A stretch of 64,000 nt of DNA from a bacterium (lineage in GTDB: Bacteria > Desulfobacterota > Binatia > HRBIN30 > CADEER01). The stretch is from the NCBI GenBank assembly GCA_019637795.1, contig JAHBUY010000002.1, forward strand, positions 434,001 to 498,000, read 5' to 3'. The number at the start of each line of letters is the position of its first letter. Positions within the stretch are counted from its first letter, which is position 1. The notes beneath the pieces are model-generated. The model searched no databases and was not told where the DNA came from. It saw only the letters and a program-made list of their open reading frames with translations. This document shows, one piece after another, positions 8,298-15,106 of the stretch. A program made the position numbers and the translations under genes.

Positions 8298-10237
8298 GTT
8301 TTGCCGCGCTCGAGGAGCTGAGGCGGTTCGTTGCTGAGATTCTTAAAGGACAGTCCGGCTCCCTAAGGCGGTACTTCAATCCCGACATACACGGGTTTCA
8401 GCACACCGGCGGCGAAAATAAGACCTCCCCGTCCATCGCCAGTACCGGCACCTGTGTGGTTGCGTTGCTGGCCACCGGGCGTTGGAACGACAAGGAGGCA
8501 CCGTGGCACGACGACGCCCCCGAACTCGCTGCCGCGATACTCTCAAAAGAGTGGACCAGTGCGGCGTTGGCCGCCAACAACGTGTTTAGCGTTGCATGGG
8601 TGCTTGAGACCATCACCGCCTTGGAGAATGCCGGGATAGACCTGCGCCTTGACGGAAAAGCCAAGCAACGGATCAGTCAAGCTGAGGAGATCCTCGTCGC
8701 TTCATTGGAGGATGGAAGTGCCGCAATCGAAGATTACCCCGCGTCAGCTTACGTAACGCAGCTGGCGGTCCGTGTGCTTGTGCGCCGCCAGAAGCTTGAG
8801 AACGCCGACCGCGTCCGGGAATGGGCACTTACCCAAATAACCATGCAAATCGCGCTGATTCTGAGTAAGAGCAGCGCATTGGATGTGTATACGCTCGCGT
8901 ATGCGACAATTCTTTTTGCAGCACTCTCTGAGCCTGCGAAGGTTTCGCCGCAGGAAAAGCGTATTGTAGATACTGCCATTGAGCAGCTCTTTGCGTCCCA
9001 ACTTCCAGATGGAAGCTGGCCACGAAGTCGGCCGTTGTTTCACTATCCGAGGGCGGGTAACGCCTACTGCTTTGAATACGAAATGCTAGTACAACTGCTC
9101 GAGACGTCGGCGTTGCAGGAAAACCTGTTGCGCCATATGCATTCCCTCAGAGACGCTGCATATGCACTTACCCGGAGCGCATTCCAGCTCGACGACGATC
9201 TCAACCGAGGGTGGGCTTCCGGCCATCATCCAAACTTAAAGGGACCGGAGTCATGGTCCACCGCATCGGTCTTCCACTTCCTATACTCGCTTGATCGTCT
9301 GATCGCGGAAGCAGTTCGGCGAGCGACCTTCACCTATTTGGATCGCGTCTACACCCAACCATCTAGGCCGAAGCCGACTTTCGCCGATTTCGCCCCACTT
9401 CTGTGGGATTCGGAGGTAACCTTCCCGGATGCGCACACGGAATCGCTTAAGAAAACTCTCTTCGAGCGTTTCGTCGAGCCTATAGCGCGAGGTGCCACAG
9501 AGGTCGAACTGGGCCGGCCACTGCCGAAAGGCACGAAGATGTCAGCCATATTGTTTGGCCCACCTGGAACATCCAAGACCCAGTTAGCTAAGCATATTTC
9601 TGAGTTTTTGGGCTGGCCACTTCTTGAGGTAGACCCGTCTCATTTGGTTCGCGAGGGAATGGATAGGATCCAAAAGGAAGCGAATGCGCTATTCAGCATG
9701 ATTGAGGCTGCGGAGCGTGTAGTCGTGTTTTTGGACGAATTTGATGAAATGGTGCGGGACCGTTCGGTCGCTGGATCAGAGGCGGAGTCCCGCTTCCTCA
9801 CAACGGCTATGCTGCCAAAGCTTAGCAGGATCAATGATCGGCGACGCGTGGTCTTTCTCCTGGCGACGAACTATATCGATAACTTCGATTTTGCGATCAG
9901 TCGTCCTGGGCGATTTGACGTTATTCTTCAGGTGATGCCGCCCACGACGAGCGAGAAGATGGCGAACCACAAGGATGTGGCGGACAAGCTACGGGGTCTC
10001 GGCATAAACTTGGGTACCGGTATCCATGATAAGTTGGCGGAGTTGACATTTGGTGAGTTCGAACGTCTCGCGGCGGACATACGATTGGCCTCTGACCAAC
10101 AAGCGGCAATCGCAGCTATAGAGTTGGCGCACGCGCAGTGTACTCTACAGCGACATTTGGGTGGGTCTTCTCCTCCAGCCGGCGACGAAACGTGGGCGGA
10201 ACGATCAAAGGCTCAGCATAGATACGTCCGGAGCTGA
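8288..10237 (+). CDS. AAA+ ATPase with N-terminal alpha/alpha-toroid (terpene-cyclase-like) domain
   Basis: Residues 1 to about 345 look like an alpha/alpha toroid of the squalene-cyclase/prenyltransferase type, with repeated LPDGSWPRSR (239-248) and GPESWSTASVFHFL (319-332) motifs. Residues 385-600 are a full AAA+ module: Walker A GPPGTSKT (424-431), Walker B VVVFLDEFDE (478-487), sensor ATN (526-528) and Arg finger RPGRFD (539-544), closest in look to the FtsH/ClpX-like or CDC48-like classic clade. The toroid may recognise a substrate while the ring remodels it. It overlaps the NDT-like gene by 10 bases and is followed after 2 bases by a DNA glycosylase, so the three products are probably made together. 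Confidence 0.75.
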   Translation: MELGFAALEELRRFVAEILKGQSGSLRRYFNPDIHGFQHTGGENKTSPSIASTGTCVVALLATGRWNDKEAPWHDDAPELAAAILSKEWTSAALAANNVFSVAWVLETITALENAGIDLRLDGKAKQRISQAEEILVASLEDGSAAIEDYPASAYVTQLAVRVLVRRQKLENADRVREWALTQITMQIALILSKSSALDVYTLAYATILFAALSEPAKVSPQEKRIVDTAIEQLFASQLPDGSWPRSRPLFHYPRAGNAYCFEYEMLVQLLETSALQENLLRHMHSLRDAAYALTRSAFQLDDDLNRGWASGHHPNLKGPESWSTASVFHFLYSLDRLIAEAVRRATFTYLDRVYTQPSRPKPTFADFAPLLWDSEVTFPDAHTESLKKTLFERFVEPIARGATEVELGRPLPKGTKMSAILFGPPGTSKTQLAKHISEFLGWPLLEVDPSHLVREGMDRIQKEANALFSMIEAAERVVVFLDEFDEMVRDRSVAGSEAESRFLTTAMLPKLSRINDRRRVVFLLATNYIDNFDFAISRPGRFDVILQVMPPTTSEKMANHKDVADKLRGLGINLGTGIHDKLAELTFGEFERLAADIRLASDQQAAIAAIELAHAQCTLQRHLGGSSPPAGDETWAERSKAQHRYVRS

Positions 10238-10239
10238 GA

Positions 10240-10815
10240 GTGCGTGCGGCAGAGGATTATTTGATTTCCAGGGATGTCGTACTCGGACGCATCATTCAGG
10301 CTTCTACCGATCGTTGGAACCCCGATCGCACAGAGGACCCGATGTGGGGCTTGGTCCGCATCGTGATCGCTCAGCAGATATCGACAAGCGCGGCAACAAC
10401 TATCGCGCAGAGAGTTGCCCGGGCATATCCGGAGCTTCTCAGCGGTGATCGACCGCGAGAAGGAATGAGAAGGTCCCGCTTGCGGAAATGCGGGCTTTCC
10501 CCGCGAAAGGCGCATTGCTGTTGTCAGCTCGTCCAGCGCATGACTGCGGAGGACTTTTCAACAGGATCTGACGACGCCATGGACGCATTGAGCGGCGTGA
10601 GGGGCATCGGTCCGTGGACGAGAGACATGTTTCAGATATTGGTGTTACGAAAGCCCGATGTACTGCCACTGGGCGACGCGGGCCTGCTGCGCGCTGTTCG
10701 AGTACACTACGGTACTGAAATCGCCCTGCACACCTTGGCGGAAGCCTGGCGACCCTTCCGATCTGTAGCGTGTTGGTACCTCTGGCGTTCCCTCGGTAAC
10801 GTGCCCCTCGGCTGA
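10240..10815 (+). CDS. HhH-GPD DNA glycosylase, AlkA type
   Basis: A base-excision DNA glycosylase of the helix-hairpin-helix GPD superfamily. Signature regions are LVRIVIAQQISTSAA (38-52), the hairpin LSGVRGIGPWTRDMFQI (117-133) and the catalytic aspartate D146 in LPLGDAGLL. No Fe-S cysteines follow, so it is the AlkA/MPG-II rather than the MutY/Nth kind. At 191 residues it lacks the AlkA N-terminal TBP-like domain. The GTG start has GGAG eight bases upstream and follows the AAA+ stop by 2 bases. In this operon it more likely attacks modified foreign DNA than performs general repair; that is inference. Confidence 0.85.
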   Translation: MRAAEDYLISRDVVLGRIIQASTDRWNPDRTEDPMWGLVRIVIAQQISTSAATTIAQRVARAYPELLSGDRPREGMRRSRLRKCGLSPRKAHCCCQLVQRMTAEDFSTGSDDAMDALSGVRGIGPWTRDMFQILVLRKPDVLPLGDAGLLRAVRVHYGTEIALHTLAEAWRPFRSVACWYLWRSLGNVPLG

Positions 10816-10910
10816 CGGGTTTAGTTACAAACACCATGCGCCGGCGGTTAGCGTCGGCAGAGAAAGCGGAAGCTCGGATACTTTGACGTGGATCCTTTTC
10901 ATCGGAAATA

Positions 10911-10940
10911 GAAAACGCCCAACTCAAGAGTGGTTGGGCG
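10911..10940 (-). terminator. Intrinsic terminator after radC
   Basis: Read on the minus strand, CGCCCAAC, a 9-base loop and GTTGGGCG form an 8-bp stem followed by TTTTC. It begins just after the radC stop at 10947, and separates radC from the converging glycosylase gene. Confidence 0.75.
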
Positions 10941-10946
10941 TGGACT

Positions 10947-11636
10947 TCACCAGTACCCGTCGTCGACGAAGGAGACGTAGCGCCCTTTGCCGATCACTAC
11001 ATGGTCAAGGACGTGCACGCCGATGAGGTCGCCGACTTCACGCAGCCGGCGGGTGATGTCGAGGTCCTCCCGGCTTGGCGTGGGATCTCCAGACGGGTGG
11101 TTGTGAACGAAGATTACCGCAGCCGCGGCGTCGCGGACGATGCGCGAGTAGACGTCCCGCGGATGGACGATCGACGCGGTTAGTGATCCCTGACCTACGA
11201 CAGTGTCGCGGATCTTCCTGTGTTTGTTGTCAAGGAGCACGGCGATGAAGAACTCTACCGGCTCCGCAGCAAGCCGCTCGCGGTAGTGAGCATAGACATC
11301 GTACGCGCCCTTAAAGGGTTGGCCCGCCAGCCACTCGGTTTCGCCGTAACGCTTGGCGAGTTCAAATAGGGCGCCGAGCTTGAGCACGGCACGTTTGCGC
11401 ATGCCAGCTTCGCGCCAGTCGAGCGGGTGCGCAGCTGCTAGGCGGCGGAGATCACCATACTCGGCGAGCAGGCGTTCGAACCCTACTCGGGCCGGATCTC
11501 CGAGGATCGTTGCAAGTAGCTCGGCATCGCTCATGGCTGAGCACTCACCGAGCGATCTCGTTCGCCGCCGCGAGTGCACCGTGTCTTCGCTGTCTCTGAC
11601 GACGTCGCCATCGTGAGGTGGTTCTGCGGAGTCCAT
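10947..11636 (-). CDS. radC: RadC family JAB/MPN domain protein
   Basis: The protein has an N-terminal helix-hairpin-helix-like region (ECSAMSDAELLATILGDP) and a C-terminal JAB1/MPN metalloprotease-fold domain with FVHNHPSGDPTPSREDLD, giving the H-x-H-x10-D zinc site. RadC homologues are very common on conjugative elements; their biochemical role is still unclear, though deubiquitinase-like fold and DNA-related functions are proposed. The start at 11636 is chosen because its ATG shares one base with the TGA of the DUF2958 gene upstream and has GGAG eight bases before it. Longer in-frame extension to 11813 would read through the DUF2958 gene and is rejected. Confidence 0.9.
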   Translation of the reverse strand: MDSAEPPHDGDVVRDSEDTVHSRRRTRSLGECSAMSDAELLATILGDPARVGFERLLAEYGDLRRLAAAHPLDWREAGMRKRAVLKLGALFELAKRYGETEWLAGQPFKGAYDVYAHYRERLAAEPVEFFIAVLLDNKHRKIRDTVVGQGSLTASIVHPRDVYSRIVRDAAAAVIFVHNHPSGDPTPSREDLDITRRLREVGDLIGVHVLDHVVIGKGRYVSFVDDGYW

Positions 11637-11929
11637 CAGCGGCACTCCTTCAATGACTTCGGCGTCCAGTAGAGATCGCGTTCGACGCGTAGACCTCCGG
11701 GACCGCGGATCGCTTCCAACTCGTCGAGCGAAAAGTATCCCAGCTCGCGTTCGTGGCCGACGACGACGCCGAAGAACAGCCGCTCGTTGGGATCGTACTC
11801 CGAGGCGTACCAAGTCCAGCTCGTCCAGGGTGTGAAGAACTTAACCAGGGCCGGCGCTTCTTCGCCGCACTCCTCCTGGCTGTAGAGCTGCGGCACGGTT
11901 GCCGCGAGCTCGGGTGGAAGAAGTTCCAT
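11636..11929 (-). CDS. DUF2958 domain protein
   Basis: A 97-residue protein matching the DUF2958 family: LPPELAATVPQL at the start, VKFFTPWTSWTWYASEYDP in the middle, ELGYFSLDELEAIRGPGG and VERDLYW at the end. The family is small, of unknown function, and found mostly on plasmids and integrative elements. A strong GGAGGT lies 5 bases before the ATG. It is translationally coupled to radC (1-base overlap) and follows the coupling ATPase gene by about 77 bases on the same strand. Confidence 0.85.
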   Translation of the reverse strand: MELLPPELAATVPQLYSQEECGEEAPALVKFFTPWTSWTWYASEYDPNERLFFGVVVGHERELGYFSLDELEAIRGPGGLRVERDLYWTPKSLKECR

Positions 11930-12006
11930 GTGGGACCTCCGTCTCCGGTGCGCGAGGGAGTGAGTTCCCTCCGGGAAACCGCTGGTGGCGGGCTCCCCGA
12001 GAGATG

Positions 12007-13182
12007 TCAGTCCGGGAGGCGGAAGGTTCTGGCGGAGAACGGTGGCGACGGCACGCCGTCCACCATGAGCTTCAGGTAGATGTGCCGGTTCGGGAGGTTG
12101 ATCATGTCGAGCGCCGAGAAGGTCGGCCCGAACTCCTGGGCGAGCAGGTCGGCATCCTCCGGCCCGACGCGGAAGCTCATGATGGTTCCGGCGTTGCCGA
12201 GGATCGCTTCCCTGACCAGCGGATCAAGCTGCGCCAGGTACTGGTGCGCGAGCACGAGGCCAACGCCGTACTTCCTGAGTTCCGATAGCATGCCGGCGAG
12301 GCTCAACGTGGTGAACGCGTGGAATTCGTCCAAGTAGACGAAGAAGTCGCGGCGGTCGTCTTCGGCAACATCGCTCCGGCTCATGGCCGCAACTCCCAAG
12401 CTCGTCACGATGAGCGCGCCGAGGAGCGTCGCCGTATCCTCGCCGATTCTTCCCTTGGCGAGATTGACGAGCAGGATCTTCCCGTCATCCATGATCCGCC
12501 GGAGATCGAGCATCCGCTCGGCCCTGGTGAGAATGCGGTGGAGGAGCGGATTGGCGAGAAAGGCGCCGACTTTGTTCTGGATCGGAGCGATCGCTTCGAG
12601 CCGGAACTTTGCCGGGTACTTCTCGTACTCCTTGAGCCAGAAGGCTCGGACCGGCTGGCTGCGCACTGCGGTCATCGCATGCCGTCGGTAGTCGTCGTCT
12701 GAGAGCAACCGCATAGCATCGGCAATCGTGGCGTGGGGTTGGTCGAGGAGCGCCAGGAAGGTATTCCGCACGATGTGCTCAAGGCGCGGGCCCCACGAGT
12801 CAGACCAGAGTTTTTTCATCACTTCGAGGAGTCCTGAGGCGGCAAGGGGTCGCTTGACGATCGGCACGCCAGCCAACGGGTTAACGCCGTAGGGCTGCGT
12901 AGGATCGGGCGCATCGAGGTAAACGAGATCGCCACGTCGATGTGCGGGCAAATGGCGTACGATCCGCTCGACGAGATCGCCGTGTGGATCGAGAACCGCC
13001 AAGCCTTGGCCGTGCGCGGCGTCCTGACGGATGAGTGTTTCAAGCAGGGACGACTTCCCGGTGCCGGTCTGCCCGATCACATACATATGGAACCGCCGGT
13101 CGGCGGTCTTGATGCCAAAGAGCTGATTCGAGTCGCGGAAGTCGGTGCGGCCGATGAAGGTGAGGCGGTCGTGCGGAATCAT
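12007..13182 (-). CDS. VirD4/TraG-like ATPase (short form)
   Basis: A 391-residue P-loop ATPase related to the one at the left edge. RRFHMYVIGQTGTGKSSLLE carries Walker A (about 37-44), VLDPHGDLVERI follows as in all relatives, and FFVYLDEFHAFTTLSLAG holds Walker B. A TraM-recognition-like segment LVLAHQYLAQLDP comes after. Family members are annotated as type IV secretion DNA-binding proteins. It lacks the linker and nuclease-like tail of the first ATPase. The start matches the usual beginning of this family although only a poor GAGG lies before it. It shares a divergent promoter region with the SWIM-finger gene. Confidence 0.85.
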   Translation of the reverse strand: MIPHDRLTFIGRTDFRDSNQLFGIKTADRRFHMYVIGQTGTGKSSLLETLIRQDAAHGQGLAVLDPHGDLVERIVRHLPAHRRGDLVYLDAPDPTQPYGVNPLAGVPIVKRPLAASGLLEVMKKLWSDSWGPRLEHIVRNTFLALLDQPHATIADAMRLLSDDDYRRHAMTAVRSQPVRAFWLKEYEKYPAKFRLEAIAPIQNKVGAFLANPLLHRILTRAERMLDLRRIMDDGKILLVNLAKGRIGEDTATLLGALIVTSLGVAAMSRSDVAEDDRRDFFVYLDEFHAFTTLSLAGMLSELRKYGVGLVLAHQYLAQLDPLVREAILGNAGTIMSFRVGPEDADLLAQEFGPTFSALDMINLPNRHIYLKLMVDGVPSPPFSARTFRLPD

Positions 13183-13213
13183 CCCTCATCGTCGCCGGCG
13201 TCGCTGGTGCCAG

Positions 13214-13282
13214 AAAGACGGAGCCCTTTGTCGTGCGCGGCAACTCGCTCCGTCTTTGCCCCGTTCCTCCCTCGCTTACCGT
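13214..13282. promoter_or_regulatory. Dyad and promoter-like box between the ATPase and SWIM genes
   Basis: AAAGACGGAGC (13214-13224) and GCTCCGTCTTT (13247-13257) form a perfect 11-bp inverted repeat with a 22-base spacer. The right arm runs into TTTGCC, and TACCGT follows after 16 bases (13277-13282). The same right arm, the same TTTGCC and a TACGCT at the same distance recur at 22448-22485 before the primase gene, so this is probably a shared operator/promoter of the element. Confidence 0.6.
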
Positions 13283-13335
13283 GGAAGACAGTCCTTTGAA
13301 CGGACGGATTCCACAACCCAGAGGAGGAAATGGAG

Positions 13336-14178
13336 ATGATCCATGACGAAGCACGGGATGAGCGCGCCCATAACGCCGCGCTCGTAATCGCGGGGACCGC
13401 TGATGGTTTCCGCGTCCATGCTCCGGCAGAGCCGAGGAAGATCTACCTCGTCTCGGGCGTGCCAGAGGAGCTGCAGTGCAACTGTCCAGAGTTCGGGCTG
13501 CACCGCCGAGAACCCGGCTGGCGATGCCGGCACATTCTGGCTGTCCACGACCGCTTCTTCGGCGGCAGCGGTGCCGATCACGATCCGCATGCTGCGCGCG
13601 AGCGGGCTGCGATCCAGGACGAAGGAAGTCCGCAGAACGGCAACGGCACGCGTCCGCCAGGGGGCGCCGCCCAGATGCTCTTGAAGCGGAGTGCCAGCCC
13701 CGACGGACGGATCGACTCTTTGTCGGTCGAGTTCTCGTGTCCGGTCGACGACGTCCCATCAGGAACGATTCAAACGACGGCCCGGCGCATGCTCCAGCTC
13801 CAAGCGGCCATCATCAGCGAGTTCGTGAAGTCGCCGATGGAGCCAACGAACGGCTCTCAACCTGGGAACGGAACGCATCGGAACGGCTCGCGCAACGATC
13901 CGGTCCCGGCGCGTCTCCTCGCGATCGGCGGCATGCCCGGCAAGTGGGGCCGGCGACTCTTCATCACCGTCGATGTTGACGGCGAGACCACCCGCATCTT
14001 CGGCAACCGCAAGCAGCTCGGCGACGCCCTCGTCGCTGCCGGACACGCCGCCCTCGTGAGAAACATCGCCGAGGGCGTGAGCCTCAATGTTGGCTGCCGC
14101 GTCGTGGCCAAGCCTACCGATGACGGCCGCTATCTGAACATCGTCGAGGTGCATCCGGCAGAGGAGCGTCGCCAATGA
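13336..14178 (+). CDS. SWIM zinc-finger protein
   Basis: Residues 46-70 contain the SWIM motif C-x-C...C-x-H (LQCNCPEF, then WRCRHILAV), a small zinc finger seen in SNF2/Zn nucleases, transposases and RecA-loader partners, binding DNA or protein. A low-complexity Asn/Gly/Pro stretch follows. The C-terminal 85 residues (KWGRRLFITVDVDGETTRIF onward) look like a compact beta domain, possibly OB-like. The second ATG at 13336 is preferred over 13330 because GAGGAGG is 8 bases away. Its stop overlaps the start of the Fe-S nuclease gene by 4 bases, which suggests the two act as a pair in processing DNA. Confidence 0.75.
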   Translation: MIHDEARDERAHNAALVIAGTADGFRVHAPAEPRKIYLVSGVPEELQCNCPEFGLHRREPGWRCRHILAVHDRFFGGSGADHDPHAARERAAIQDEGSPQNGNGTRPPGGAAQMLLKRSASPDGRIDSLSVEFSCPVDDVPSGTIQTTARRMLQLQAAIISEFVKSPMEPTNGSQPGNGTHRNGSRNDPVPARLLAIGGMPGKWGRRLFITVDVDGETTRIFGNRKQLGDALVAAGHAALVRNIAEGVSLNVGCRVVAKPTDDGRYLNIVEVHPAEERRQ

Positions 14179-14981
14179 CGCTGGCCACTGATGACGTTGT
14201 CCCTTCGAGGCGCGCCGAGGCACTGCCCTATCTCTCGCACTCGCGGGTCGCGAAGTACCTGCACTGCCCGGAGCAGTACCGACTCTACTACGTGAAGGGA
14301 CTTCGCCGCCGCATTCCGGATGCGAGCTTGGTCTTCGGGCAGGTGGTCCACCAGGCGCTTGCCGGCCTCTTCCAGAATGGTGAGGACCCGGTGGATGCTT
14401 TCACCAAGCTCTGGACGGAAGTGGAGAGCGCCGATCTCGTCTACGGCGTGCGCGAATCATGGGCCAAGCTGAAGGACATCGGACGTACTTGCCTCCAGAG
14501 GTTTGTCGACGAGGAACTGCCCAAGCTCCAGGACGTGACTGCGAGCGAGAAGCCGTTCCGCCTCATGGTCACGAGTCTCTGTCTGCCCTTCGTCGGTGTG
14601 ATCGACCTCACCGCTCGCCTGAACCAGAAGCGAACCGTAATCGACTTCAAGACCGCGGCCTCAGGCTACCAGGAGCACGAAGCCACACTATCGGATCAGC
14701 TAACCGCCTACCAGCTTGCTGAGCCCGAGGCCGAGCAGAGCGCGCTCTGCGTGTTCGTGAAGACCAAGGAGCCGCGGATCGACTGGCTCGTCTCGGAGCG
14801 CCAGCCCGACCAGGTCCTCGAATACGTGGAGAAGGTGGAAATCATCGCCCAAGCGATCAGCGCCGGCTTCTTCTACAAGCGACCCGGTCGCTGGTGCAGC
14901 TACTGCGATTTCCTGCCGCTCTGTCTGGGCGACCAGGCGAAGGTCGAGGAGACCCTGGTCCAGGTTGCTCCTCGCCCGTGA
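14175..14981 (+). CDS. PD-(D/E)XK nuclease with 4Fe-4S cluster, RecB/Cas4-like
   Basis: The 268-residue protein starts with LSHSRVAKYLHCPEQYRLYY (first cluster cysteine). It has GVIDLTAR and TVIDFKTA as the catalytic D and D-x-K of the PD-(D/E)XK core, a later QLTAYQLA motif typical of the RecB nuclease family, and CSYCDFLPLC near the end. The four cysteines match the Fe-S staple of AddB, Cas4 and similar exonucleases. Such enzymes resect DNA ends. No helicase domain is attached. It overlaps the SWIM gene by ATGA and ends at a strong terminator, so the two form a complete transcription unit. Confidence 0.85.
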   Translation: MTLATDDVVPSRRAEALPYLSHSRVAKYLHCPEQYRLYYVKGLRRRIPDASLVFGQVVHQALAGLFQNGEDPVDAFTKLWTEVESADLVYGVRESWAKLKDIGRTCLQRFVDEELPKLQDVTASEKPFRLMVTSLCLPFVGVIDLTARLNQKRTVIDFKTAASGYQEHEATLSDQLTAYQLAEPEAEQSALCVFVKTKEPRIDWLVSERQPDQVLEYVEKVEIIAQAISAGFFYKRPGRWCSYCDFLPLCLGDQAKVEETLVQVAPRP

Positions 14982-14989
14982 AACACCAC

Positions 14990-15024
14990 GAGCCAGTTGG
15001 CGAAACGCCGCCTGGCTCTTTTTT
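14990..15024 (+). terminator. Intrinsic terminator after the SWIM-nuclease operon
   Basis: GAGCCAG and CTGGCTC form the outer stem, GGCG-AAA-CGCC an inner stem, and six Ts follow at 15019-15024. It begins 8 bases after the nuclease stop. Confidence 0.85.
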
Positions 15025-15106
15025 GTGGGATACAGGGCAGGGTCGCCAGCTCACAGTCCCTCGCTCCTGGAGAAGGATCGGTCCGTCGTGGTATTCCGGA
15101 ACGCCG

